This document shows, one piece after another, positions 33,507 to 41,562 of a DNA stretch of 64,000 nucleotides (position 1 is its first letter; each line of letters opens with the position of its first letter). Origin of the DNA: Candidatus Krumholzibacteriota bacterium (lineage in GTDB: Bacteria; Krumholzibacteriota; Krumholzibacteriia; Krumholzibacteriales; Krumholzibacteriaceae). The notes under the pieces are model-generated. The model saw nothing but the letters and a program-made list of their open reading frames with translations, ran no database searches and was not told the origin of the DNA. The stretch spans positions 1 through 64,000 of the forward strand of contig JAFGCX010000027.1 of the NCBI GenBank assembly GCA_016932415.1, given 5' to 3'. The position numbers were made by a program, and so were the translations under genes.

Positions 33507-33980
33507 TCAATCATTCGGCAGCATATTTTCCGGCATCCTGACTGCTATGACCGTCCCTTTCGCGCATATTTTGCCCCCTGCTGAGAGAGTCTCACTGATA
33601 ACTACCTTTTTACCCGATATTTCTTCTACTTTTCCGCGTATCTCGAGAGGGACTCCCATCGGCGTCGGACGCAGGTAATCGACTTTCAATGAAGCCGTGA
33701 CGAAACGGAGGGGAGGATCCGAAGACATCTCCCTTCCTTCGGCTCGGTATGAAGCCGCCGAAGCGGTACCAGTGCCGTGGCAGTCTATCAGCGAGGCTAT
33801 AAGGCCCCCATATACATATCCTGGAATCGCAGTGTGGCAGGATCGGGGTTCAAATAGAGCTATCGATTCCTCTCCATCCCAGTAACTCTTGATCTGCAGG
33901 CCTTCTTTATTCAACCTGCCGCATCCATAGCAATGGCTCAGGTCATCGGGGTAATAATCCTGAAACGCTTTTCCCTTCAT
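33507..33980 (-). CDS. PaaI-type hotdog thioesterase
   Basis: A 157-residue 4HBT/PaaI-family protein. The start at 33980 has AAAGGAGG eight bases upstream; twelve codons earlier there is an alternative without such a site. It opens with CYGCGRLNKEGLQIKSYW, typical of the group, and has the hotdog helix motif GYVYGGLIASLIDCHGTGTA with the catalytic aspartate, followed by TASLKVDYLRPTPMG. Members hydrolyse acyl-CoA thioesters. Divergent from the RsbW-like gene. Confidence 0.9.
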   Translation of the reverse strand: MKGKAFQDYYPDDLSHCYGCGRLNKEGLQIKSYWDGEESIALFEPRSCHTAIPGYVYGGLIASLIDCHGTGTASAASYRAEGREMSSDPPLRFVTASLKVDYLRPTPMGVPLEIRGKVEEISGKKVVISETLSAGGKICAKGTVIAVRMPENMLPND

Positions 33981-34124
33981 AAATAATGCCTCCTTTAGGA
34001 AACAGAATAATAACATCCTGATCTCAATACTCCGAAAGGAAAATTTACTTGCATTAACTTCACTGCGCAGCTAGGCTGTGTGGGATTTATCACAAAAGAC
34101 CGACCAGGGGGATCCGGCTGAGTT

Positions 34125-34544
34125 TTGAAGAAATCATTCGAAAGAAGCATCGATTCACTTGAATCGATTTTCAGTTTTATCGGAAAGTTCGTCGCTGATA
34201 ACGATCTTGATGAGGCCATGTCCTTCAACCTCAACCTTATAATAGAGGAATTATTCACCAATCAGGTCAGGCATGCCGCCGGAGGGACAGATCACATCGA
34301 TATCTCACTCGGTTTCAACAGGTCTGCTCTGAGAATAGATATTGAAGACTTTGACGTTGCCCCTTTTGATCCCTCCGAAAGAAACCCAGTCGATACGAAT
34401 GAACCGATAGAGTCACGAAAAAGCGGCGGCCTGGGAATTCACCTGGTAGAAAACCTGACTGACGATCTGAGGTTCGAGAATGTTGATGGCATATTACGTA
34501 TAACCGCGACTATTAATATGGAGGACACCGATGTTCGACATTAG
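34125..34544 (+). CDS. RsbW/SpoIIAB-like ATP-binding anti-sigma kinase
   Basis: A 139-residue HATPase_c protein with a TTG start (no ATG or GTG fits; the upstream stop is six bases away). The Bergerat ATP site is complete: N box LIIEELFTNQVRHA, G1 IEDFDVAPFDP and G2 SGGLGIHLVENLTDD. Proteins of this type phosphorylate a STAS partner and bind a sigma factor in partner switching. The next gene overlaps by 14 bases and encodes that STAS partner. In Bacillus order STAS precedes kinase; here it is reversed, as is common in FCB genomes. No SpoIIE phosphatase is present in the window. Confidence 0.88.
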   Translation: MKKSFERSIDSLESIFSFIGKFVADNDLDEAMSFNLNLIIEELFTNQVRHAAGGTDHIDISLGFNRSALRIDIEDFDVAPFDPSERNPVDTNEPIESRKSGGLGIHLVENLTDDLRFENVDGILRITATINMEDTDVRH

Positions 34545-34815
34545 AAAAGATGAAAACGGGATTATTAAATTCCAGGGTAAACTTGACGCCTCTAAAGTCG
34601 AAAAAGCCAGGGCAGTCCTCGACGCAGTCACTGGCTCGGCATCTATCGATTTCGGCGAACTCGATTATATCTCAAGCGCGGGGCTGGGAATCCTTCTTGC
34701 CACGCAGAGACGGCTGATGAAATCAGATGACAGGTTAAAACTCCTCAATCTCAACCAGCATATCCGTAATATTTTCAAGATCGCGGGTTTCGATTTAATC
34801 TTTGACATCGAATAA
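34531..34815 (+). CDS. STAS-domain anti-anti-sigma factor (RsbV/SpoIIAA-like)
   Basis: A 94-residue single STAS domain. The phosphoacceptor loop is DYISSAGLGILL with S48/S49 as candidates. It starts with MFDIRKDENGIIKFQGKLDA and ends at about the usual length. Its start overlaps the kinase gene, so production is coupled and stoichiometry is probably fixed. Phosphorylation by the kinase would release or capture the controlled sigma factor; which factor cannot be seen. Confidence 0.92.
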   Translation: MFDIRKDENGIIKFQGKLDASKVEKARAVLDAVTGSASIDFGELDYISSAGLGILLATQRRLMKSDDRLKLLNLNQHIRNIFKIAGFDLIFDIE

Positions 34816-35030
34816 GTTATAGCGTAACATTTCTTTTACATCACTTTACAGGAAAGACACCTTTCGGGAACTAAACCGACCACATTACGCGACATAGGTC
34901 GTCTGGCGTGTCTGTCATCTGATTTGGGGGTCAGTATATCTATAACAGGTATTTTGTGCCGGGATGTTTGGTCGATATCTGACAAAAAGGGATTTTTTTC
35001 GTCAAACTTTTTATTTTCAGGATTGTAATT

Positions 35031-35579
35031 ATGTCGGAATGCGATTCATTGCTCGTAGCGGAAAGTTTAAAAGGCGACAGGAATGCCTACGAAGCTCTGG
35101 TGAAGAAATATGAGAAAAAGATTTTCAATCTCGCGTTCAGGATAACAAACAACTATGAGGACGCAATGGATATAACCCAGACGGCATTTATAAAGGCATA
35201 TGAAAAGCTCGACAGCTTCGACCCGTCGTTCAAGTTTTTCAGCTGGCTGTACAGGATTACGACGAATGAAGCGTTGAACCTGGTAAAGCGTAACAACCGG
35301 TCCAGACCCCGGTCAGGCGAGACATCGATGAGTGTTATCGGAAATATCACTTCATCTCAGCCGAACCCCGAAGAACAGATGATAAAGAATGAGACTTCAG
35401 GCAGGGTCCAGGAGATGTTGATGAGACTCAAGGACGACTCGAGAGTGATCATAATATTGAAACATTTCGTCGATATGTCTTACAACGAGATCGGTGATGT
35501 GCTGGAGATTCCTTTGACAACGGTCAAATCGAGACTTTACGACGCAAGGCAGGATCTGGTGAGACTTCTAGCCGAATAG
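35031..35579 (+). CDS. ECF-family RNA polymerase sigma factor
   Basis: A 182-residue sigma factor of the extracytoplasmic function group. Region 2 (about 15-85) includes YEALVKKYEKKIFNLAFRIT, DAMDITQTAFIKAYE and FSWLYRITTNEALN; region 4 (about 125-178) includes LMRLKDDSRVIIILKHFVDM and YNEIGDVLEIPLTTVKSRL, the helix-turn-helix that reads the -35 box. The linker is polar and short. A membrane anti-sigma gene follows after eight bases, and a PrsW-type protease gene lies about 6 kb downstream. A GGAACT at 34868-34873 upstream resembles an ECF -35 element, but its -10 partner is unclear. Confidence 0.95.
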   Translation: MSECDSLLVAESLKGDRNAYEALVKKYEKKIFNLAFRITNNYEDAMDITQTAFIKAYEKLDSFDPSFKFFSWLYRITTNEALNLVKRNNRSRPRSGETSMSVIGNITSSQPNPEEQMIKNETSGRVQEMLMRLKDDSRVIIILKHFVDMSYNEIGDVLEIPLTTVKSRLYDARQDLVRLLAE

Positions 35580-35587
35580 GGTATGTG

Positions 35588-36370
35588 ATGTTTGATGACA
35601 AATACATGATATCACTTATGAACGCTGAAATAGACGGAGTCATTTCTCCCGAGGAAAAGCTCGTTTTAAGAAAACGGCTCGATTCCGATCCGGCGGCAGT
35701 TAAATTCTATCACGGGCTATGCAAGGCCACCTCGATGCTCGACGCTGAAGAAGATCTCGAACCCCCCGAATCACTGAAGGAAAATATCCTCCGTGAAATA
35801 TTCGGTCCATCCGAGCAGATTATCGATGATCGAAAGATCACATCCCTGGGTAAAAGATTCAAAGAGATGCTTTCCTGGAACAGACGATACGCATATGGAT
35901 TCACGACAGGTCTCGTAGCCGGCGCTCTTATACTGGCAGCCGTCCTGCTTGGTATCGACAGGGGCATTTCAATTGATTTGGCCGATTTTTACGCTGCGGT
36001 CGGTATCAGGGAAAACAATATTGGAAAGATCGATGATCTTTTCCAGTTCGTTGATGAAGATATCTCAGGAATCATTCGCTCGAGTTTTGATACGGACAGG
36101 TTGGTAGCGAAAGTCGAGATTTCGTCACGGTCTCAGCTCGAACTGGTCTTCGATCTGGCCGGTTCTACCCGGATCACGGGACTTGCCTGTCCAGGGAAAG
36201 GCCTTCCGGAATTCGAATCGTCAGGTAAGCGGCTTAAAATAGTCCATAAGGGTGATTCCCGGTATCTGGTCACTTTTGCGAGTGGTCCTGAAGAAAGCCC
36301 GGAAATCAATTTCAGCATTTTCAGGGGTGGCAGAATGGTCTCCGGAAAAAAATTTCCGGAATCTAACTAG
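35588..36370 (+). CDS. Zinc-free membrane anti-sigma factor
   Basis: A 260-residue single-pass membrane protein. The start is ATG 35588 (GTG at 35585 is possible), eight bases after the sigma gene stop. The cytoplasmic N-terminus (about 1-75) looks like an anti-sigma domain: MISLMNAEIDGVISPEEKLVL, then YHGLCKATSML, but the zinc motif HxxxCxxC is incomplete, as in zinc-free members. A membrane helix (TTGLVAGALILAAVLLGID) crosses at about residues 105-123. The periplasmic part (about 125-260) is a beta-rich domain with no recognised family. It probably holds the sigma factor at the membrane and releases it on proteolysis; the PrsW gene in the same cluster would be the natural site-1 protease. 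Confidence 0.85.
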   Translation: MFDDKYMISLMNAEIDGVISPEEKLVLRKRLDSDPAAVKFYHGLCKATSMLDAEEDLEPPESLKENILREIFGPSEQIIDDRKITSLGKRFKEMLSWNRRYAYGFTTGLVAGALILAAVLLGIDRGISIDLADFYAAVGIRENNIGKIDDLFQFVDEDISGIIRSSFDTDRLVAKVEISSRSQLELVFDLAGSTRITGLACPGKGLPEFESSGKRLKIVHKGDSRYLVTFASGPEESPEINFSIFRGGRMVSGKKFPESN

Positions 36371-36432
36371 ATCTTTTTCGACAATCAGACAACTTTAGGG
36401 ACTTGAAATTGTAATTAAATCAGAAAGCGGCA

Positions 36433-36448
36433 GATTAAACCTTTAATC
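36433..36448 (+). promoter_or_regulatory. Palindrome GATTAAA-cc-TTTAATC before the hexad-repeat gene
   Basis: A perfect 7-base inverted repeat, two bases before the Shine-Dalgarno site GGGAGGT of the repeat gene. As RNA it is a weak AU-rich hairpin; as DNA it could be an operator. Confidence 0.4.
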
Positions 36449-36462
36449 AGGGAGGTCAGGAA

Positions 36463-38427
36463 ATGGGAAAGAAGTTCCTGCTGGGTATAGTGATCATCGC
36501 AGTTCTCGTGATCGCTTACTTCGCGTTCATCTATCCCCCCGCGTCGGATGAAGATGCCCGCGGGACGATAGGTGCTGTCGAGAAGCACAGGGATACGCAG
36601 ATGACTGAGAAGGATGTCCTTCTCGAAGGACAGGAGAATGAATCGGATTACACCGAAGATCAGCTCCTTTCCGTCGAGGAGATGGCGTCCCTCTTCGAAA
36701 AGGCTTCACTTCAGGAAAAAGTATCCCTTATGGAGAAAACATCTATCGAGGAAAGAGTATCCATTCTGGAAAAAGCATCACTCCAGGAAAAAGTCTCCAT
36801 CTTTGAAAAATTCTCCATCGAGGAAAGGGTATCTATTTTCCAGCGTTTCTCGCTCAGCGAACGCAGCAGCATACTGAATCGCTTCTCGATCGAAAGTGAC
36901 GCATTCGAAAAGATGTCTCTCCAGGAGAAGTCATCGATCATGGGCAAATTCTCGATCCAGGAAAAAGCTTCGATCATGGAAAGAGCGTCGCTGCAGGAAA
37001 AAGCTTCGATCATGGAGCGGCTTTCACTTCAGGAAAAAGCCTCGATCCTCGAAAAAGCGTCTATAATGGAAAAAGCCTCGATATTCAACAGGGCTGAGAT
37101 CCAGGAAAGGCTTTCATTCCTTGAAAAAGCCTCGATCCAGGAGAAAGCTTCGATATTCAACAGGGCTTCGATCTTTGAAAAAGCTTCGATCCTCGAAAAA
37201 GCCTCGATCCAGGAGAAAGCTTCGATATTCAACAGGGCTGAGATCCAGGAAAGATCTTCCATATTCAACAGGCTCTCCCTGGCTGAAAGATCAAGCATCC
37301 TCAATCGCTATTCAATAGCGGCCGATGCTTTCGAGAAGATGTCTCTCCAGGAAAGATCATCGATCATGGCAAAGTTCTCGATCCAGGAAAAAGCTTCGAT
37401 TTTCCAGAGAGCTTCGCTGCAGGAAAAGGCTTCGATCATGGAAAAGGCTTCGATCCAGGAAAAAGCCTCGATCATGGAAAGAGCTTCGCTGCAGGAGAGA
37501 TCGTCGATCCTTCAGAGAACATCGATCCAGGGAAGGGCATTCCTCTTCCAGCGAGCCTCGATCCAGGAAAGGGCATCCTTGATGGAACGGGCTTCACTGG
37601 AGGAAAAGTCCTCCATATTCAACAGGTCGAATATCCAGGAGAGATTGTCGATATTCAACAGGTTCTCGATACAGGAAAGAACGAATATCCTCAATCGTTA
37701 TTCAATAGCCGTCGACGCTTTCGAGAAGATGTCTCTCCAGGAAAGAGCTTCCATAATGAACAAGTTCTCGATCCAGGAAAAGGCTTCTATCATGGAAAAG
37801 GCTTCGCTGCAGGAAAAGTCATCAATAATGGAAAGACTTTCACTGCAGGAGAAAGCTTCGATAATGGAGAAGGCTTCATTGCAGGAAAAAGCATCGATCA
37901 TGGATCGTTTCTCCCTCCAGGAAAAAGCTTCGATCATGCTCAGATCCTCAATCCAGGAAAAAGCCTCGATATTCAACAGATTCTCACTCGAGGAAAGAGT
38001 ATCGATGCTCGAACGCGCCTCTCTGGAGGAAAGATCCTCGATATTCGGTCACTTCACTCCCCAGGAAAGGGTAACTATCTTCAATCGGCTTTCCCTTCAG
38101 GAGAAGAGTGAGATCATGAACCGTCTTTCTACTTCGGTGGAGACTTTCGAGAAGATGTCCCTGCAGGAGAAATCATCGCTGATGGACAAATTCTCAGTCA
38201 TGGAAAGGTCTTCGCTTCTGCAGAAGGCTTCAATCCAGGAGAAAAGTTCAATCTTCGAAAAATTCTCTCTTCAGGAGAAAGCGTCTATTTTCAACCGTTC
38301 AAGCATTCAGGAAAGAGCTTCCATAATGGAAAAAGCTTCTTTGCAGGAAAAAGCATCCATATTCAACAGGGCTTCGATCCAGCAGAGAGCCTCGATAATG
38401 CAAAGGACATCTCTCGTCAGGGACTGA
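36463..38427 (+). CDS. Membrane-anchored hexapeptide-repeat protein of unknown function
   Basis: A 654-residue protein I cannot assign to a family. Residues 4-24 form one membrane segment (KFLLGIVIIAVLVIAYFAFI), then an acidic linker to residue 75. Residues 76-649 are 89 hexapeptides of the form S-[IL]-x-E-[KR]-x, where x3 is Q, M, F or E and x6 is A, S, F or L; examples are SLQEKA, SIMEKA and SIFNRA. They alternate roughly as S[IL]QEKx then SI[MF]x[KR]x, so a 12-residue super-unit is likely. Four decapeptides break the phase, each like SIAADAFEKM, at residues 142, 284, 414 and 556. The blocks hold 11, 22, 20, 22 and 14 hexads. A tail SLVRD ends it. The period of six with a small residue two before the aliphatic one could fit a left-handed beta-helix; a helical rod is the alternative. 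A strong ribosome site precedes it and a 15-base hairpin follows. Confidence 0.9.
   Translation: MGKKFLLGIVIIAVLVIAYFAFIYPPASDEDARGTIGAVEKHRDTQMTEKDVLLEGQENESDYTEDQLLSVEEMASLFEKASLQEKVSLMEKTSIEERVSILEKASLQEKVSIFEKFSIEERVSIFQRFSLSERSSILNRFSIESDAFEKMSLQEKSSIMGKFSIQEKASIMERASLQEKASIMERLSLQEKASILEKASIMEKASIFNRAEIQERLSFLEKASIQEKASIFNRASIFEKASILEKASIQEKASIFNRAEIQERSSIFNRLSLAERSSILNRYSIAADAFEKMSLQERSSIMAKFSIQEKASIFQRASLQEKASIMEKASIQEKASIMERASLQERSSILQRTSIQGRAFLFQRASIQERASLMERASLEEKSSIFNRSNIQERLSIFNRFSIQERTNILNRYSIAVDAFEKMSLQERASIMNKFSIQEKASIMEKASLQEKSSIMERLSLQEKASIMEKASLQEKASIMDRFSLQEKASIMLRSSIQEKASIFNRFSLEERVSMLERASLEERSSIFGHFTPQERVTIFNRLSLQEKSEIMNRLSTSVETFEKMSLQEKSSLMDKFSVMERSSLLQKASIQEKSSIFEKFSLQEKASIFNRSSIQERASIMEKASLQEKASIFNRASIQQRASIMQRTSLVRD
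36688..38409 (+). repeat. Tandem 18-bp repeat array within the hexad protein gene
   Basis: The 1.7-kb DNA consists of imperfect 18-base units (89 of them) interrupted by four 30-base units at 36886-36915, 37312-37341, 37702-37731 and 38128-38157. The distances between the interruptions are 426, 390 and 426 bases. Codons vary between copies (for example TCG/TCT/TCA for serine), showing that the peptide pattern, not the DNA, is under selection. Confidence 0.95.
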
Positions 38428-38464
38428 TCCGGACGGAGAAAGATAAAAGAACAGGGGAAGAGGT

Positions 38465-38500
38465 GGAAGATTCCCCGGCATCATCGCCGGGGAATCTTCC
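38465..38500 (+). terminator. Perfect 15-base stem-loop after the hexad-repeat gene
   Basis: GGAAGATTCCCCGGC and GCCGGGGAATCTTCC flank a 6-base loop ATCATC; TGCTGTTATTT follows. The T-rich tail is imperfect, so partial termination between the repeat gene and the downstream peptidase gene is likely. Confidence 0.6.
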
Positions 38501-38537
38501 TGCTGTTATTTATGATCATAAAACAGGTCTGGAAACG

Positions 38538-41522
38538 ATGAAAAAGATAATTTTTACCGCGTTGTTCGCTCTGATTATTACCGTGACTCTCCTGTCAGGC
38601 GCCGGGACCGCCGAAGAAAACGGGAATAAAGACCAGGAAATCAAAGTCCAATACCTCTCTCTCAGAACAAGAAATCTTCATCTCTTTTATTTTTTCAAGG
38701 ACCAGGAATATATCCTTGGACATCTCTCGCGATGTTTCGAAAACGCTCTCCATTATCACATGGATTTCTTCGATTATACTCCGAGCGGAGAAGTAACGGT
38801 ATTCTTCAATGATTCTGATGACTACGGCTACGCTGGAACGACAACGATCCCCAATAACTGGCTAACGCTCGGGATCGAACCATTTGAATATGTCTACGAC
38901 ACCTGCCCGACCAACGAAAGAATGAACTGGGTCATGAATCACGAGCTGGTCCACGTCGTTGCTTCCGACCAGGCAACCGGATTGGACAGGTTTTACCGGA
39001 GGTTGTTTTTCGGCAAGGTAGCTCCCACGGCCGAGGACCCCGTCTCCATTATATACAGTTATCTCACCAATCCTCGCAGATACGCCCCCAGATGGTACCA
39101 TGAAGGTATAGCGGTATTCATGGAGACATGGATGGCCGGGGGAATCGGAAGAACTCTTACAGGTTATGACGAGATGACATTCAGGGCCATGGTTAGGGAT
39201 CGATCTTTTTTCTATGACATAGTCGGGCTCGAATCGGAGGGCACGGCCAAGGATTTTCAGATCGGACAGAACTCATATCTCTATGGAACAAGATTCTTCA
39301 GTTACCTCGCCCTGAAATACGGTCCTGAGCGCCTGATCGACTGGGTAAAAAGGGACCCTGGGAGCAAGGGATATTTCTCAAGTCAGTTCAGACATGTCTT
39401 CGACAGGTCTCTCGGCAGTGAGTGGTCCGAATGGATCAGGTTCGAACACGAGTGGCAGCAGACCAATCTTGATTCGATAAGAAAATACCCCGTGACTCCG
39501 TACAGGGAACTATCAGGCAGGCCACTTGGGTCTGTCTCCCGTGAGTTTTTCGACCCTGAACATCGCAAGCTCTATACGGCGGTCAATTTTCCCGGCGATT
39601 TCGCGCATATTGAAGAGATCGATATAGATACGGGGAAAGCGAGAAAACTCTGCGAGATAGCTACGCCAGCTTTGTACTACGTGACTTCTCTCGCGTACGA
39701 TCCGTCTTCCTCAACCCTGTTTTTCACGACGGATAACAGCAAGGGGTGGCGTGACCTTAACAGCGTCGATATCGCCACGAGTAAGACGATGGTCCTTATG
39801 AAGAACAACAGGACCGGGGATCTCGTGCTGAACAGGAAAGACAGGTCCATATGGGGAGTGCAGCATGATAACGGACTGTCAAGGATTGTCGCTTTTCCCC
39901 ACCCTTATAATGACGGATTCGAAGTCATGGCCCTCAGGTATGGCAAGGATATCTTCGACTTGGACATCTCCCCTGACGGAAAATATCTCACCGGGACGCT
40001 CGCTGAGATAAACGGAAGCCAGAAACTTGTCAGGATGGAGATAGAGAAACTACTCGCCTACGACACATCTTACGATCTGCTGTGGGAATTCCCAGATAAT
40101 AACGTGGCTAATTTTGTTTTTTCCCCATGCGGAAGATACCTCTTCGGGACATCATATTATACCGGGACGTCTAATATATTCCGTTATGATCTTGAAACGA
40201 TGGCAATGGAAGCGATAAGCAACTGCGAGGTCGGAGTCTTTCGGCCACTTCCGATATCAGCCGATTCCCTCGTCGCTTTTCGATACACGGGAAAAGGTTT
40301 TCTTCCGGTGATGATGCCGAACCAACCGATCGAAGATGTCTGCGCGGTAAAATATCTTGGACAGGCAGTCGTAGAAAAGCATCCGATTGTCAAAGAATGG
40401 AAACTGGGATCACCGGCCGATGTCGATCTTGATTCCCTTACTATCTACAAGGGCGAATATCACATGGTCAGATCGCTCGGACTCTCCTCGCTCTATCCGG
40501 TTGCCGAAGGGTATAAGGATTACCCCGCCTTCGGGTTCAGGTCGGACCTTATGGATCCCGTTGGGATTAACAGCCTCGATCTATCTCTTTCATGGTCTCC
40601 TGAAGAGAAGCTTGCCGAAGACGAGCGGTTGCACGGCAGATTTAAATATCTCAGGTATCCGTGGACTCTCAGCGGAGCGTGGAACCGCGCCGATTTCTAT
40701 GATTTCTTCGGGCCAACAAAGATAAGCAGAAAAGGATATTCGCTCGCTGTTAAATATGATCACTCCTTTATCACGGACGCGCCGAGGAAGCTTTCCTACT
40801 CGGTAAGAGTCGCCGGATATGGCAATCTTGAAAGACTCCCCGATTATCAGAATATCTCCACTTCCTTCGATGAATTCTACACGGCATCGGCAAGACTCGA
40901 TTACAGCTGCCAGCGCGCGACGATCGGACGGATAGAAAGTGAAAAAGGGATAAAGTGGAGTTTTGAGGCTTTTGCCAGCAGTATCAGATCAAAGATATAT
41001 CCCCTGGCTCACCTCGATCTGGACTACGGGCTGCTCACACCATGGGACCATTCATCTCTCTGGCTGAGGACATCTTTCGGATATTCCCCCGGCAAACGCG
41101 AGGAACCATTCGCGAATTTCTATTTTGGAGGATTCGGCAACAACTGGATAGACCACGGGCCATTCAACAGGTACAGGGAATATTACAGTTTTCCGGGAGT
41201 CGAATTGAACGAAATAGGCGGCACGAACTACACAAAGGGAATGATCGAGTGGACGCTACCTCCCCTGCGGTATAAAAGTTTTGGAATACCGGCATTTTAC
41301 TTCAACTGGTCAAGGCTCTCGTTCTTCACAGGTGGAATCGTCACGAACCTTGACGATGATATTTTCAGGCGGAAAGTAGCTAACGCCGGCAGCCAGCTTA
41401 ACACCAAGATCGTGCTGTTTTCATCTCTTGAATCAACGATTTCGGTCGGTTACGCTGTCTCGGTAGAGGAAGGACGGGGACCGGAGGAAGAACTTATGGT
41501 CTCCCTGAAGATCCTTCGATGA
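38538..41522 (+). CDS. Exported gluzincin (peptidase MA-like) with propeller and outer-membrane barrel
   Basis: A 994-residue protein, start set at the ATG at 38538 (GGA upstream; signal peptide KKIIFTALFALIITVTLL), since the frame is open upstream only through the hairpin. Residues about 40-330 form a peptidase MA-like domain: zinc motif HELVH (H135-H139) in WVMNHELVHVVASD and a downstream glutamate in WYHEGIAVFMETW. Residues about 340-640 look like a beta-propeller (TolB/WD40-like: FSPCGRYLFGTSYYTG, SPDGKYLTGTLAEI). Residues about 680-994 are alternating strands ending in MVSLKILR, most like an outer-membrane barrel. The protein would thus present a zinc peptidase at the periplasmic or outer face of the outer membrane. 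It lies between the hexad-repeat and PrsW genes. Confidence 0.85.
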   Translation: MKKIIFTALFALIITVTLLSGAGTAEENGNKDQEIKVQYLSLRTRNLHLFYFFKDQEYILGHLSRCFENALHYHMDFFDYTPSGEVTVFFNDSDDYGYAGTTTIPNNWLTLGIEPFEYVYDTCPTNERMNWVMNHELVHVVASDQATGLDRFYRRLFFGKVAPTAEDPVSIIYSYLTNPRRYAPRWYHEGIAVFMETWMAGGIGRTLTGYDEMTFRAMVRDRSFFYDIVGLESEGTAKDFQIGQNSYLYGTRFFSYLALKYGPERLIDWVKRDPGSKGYFSSQFRHVFDRSLGSEWSEWIRFEHEWQQTNLDSIRKYPVTPYRELSGRPLGSVSREFFDPEHRKLYTAVNFPGDFAHIEEIDIDTGKARKLCEIATPALYYVTSLAYDPSSSTLFFTTDNSKGWRDLNSVDIATSKTMVLMKNNRTGDLVLNRKDRSIWGVQHDNGLSRIVAFPHPYNDGFEVMALRYGKDIFDLDISPDGKYLTGTLAEINGSQKLVRMEIEKLLAYDTSYDLLWEFPDNNVANFVFSPCGRYLFGTSYYTGTSNIFRYDLETMAMEAISNCEVGVFRPLPISADSLVAFRYTGKGFLPVMMPNQPIEDVCAVKYLGQAVVEKHPIVKEWKLGSPADVDLDSLTIYKGEYHMVRSLGLSSLYPVAEGYKDYPAFGFRSDLMDPVGINSLDLSLSWSPEEKLAEDERLHGRFKYLRYPWTLSGAWNRADFYDFFGPTKISRKGYSLAVKYDHSFITDAPRKLSYSVRVAGYGNLERLPDYQNISTSFDEFYTASARLDYSCQRATIGRIESEKGIKWSFEAFASSIRSKIYPLAHLDLDYGLLTPWDHSSLWLRTSFGYSPGKREEPFANFYFGGFGNNWIDHGPFNRYREYYSFPGVELNEIGGTNYTKGMIEWTLPPLRYKSFGIPAFYFNWSRLSFFTGGIVTNLDDDIFRRKVANAGSQLNTKIVLFSSLESTISVGYAVSVEEGRGPEEELMVSLKILR

Positions 41523-41562
41523 TCGGCAGCCATTTCTGAATCGGAAACCGGGGGAGCAGTAT

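Noticed and set aside
34868-34910. ECF-type autoregulatory promoter (GGAACT) before the sigma gene
   Set aside because: No -10 element at a suitable distance could be identified; the match is too weak to list as a feature.
36688-38409. Repeat array resembling CRISPR or a DNA-level satellite
   Set aside because: The unit is 18 bases and coding, with no spacers; copies differ at silent codon positions.
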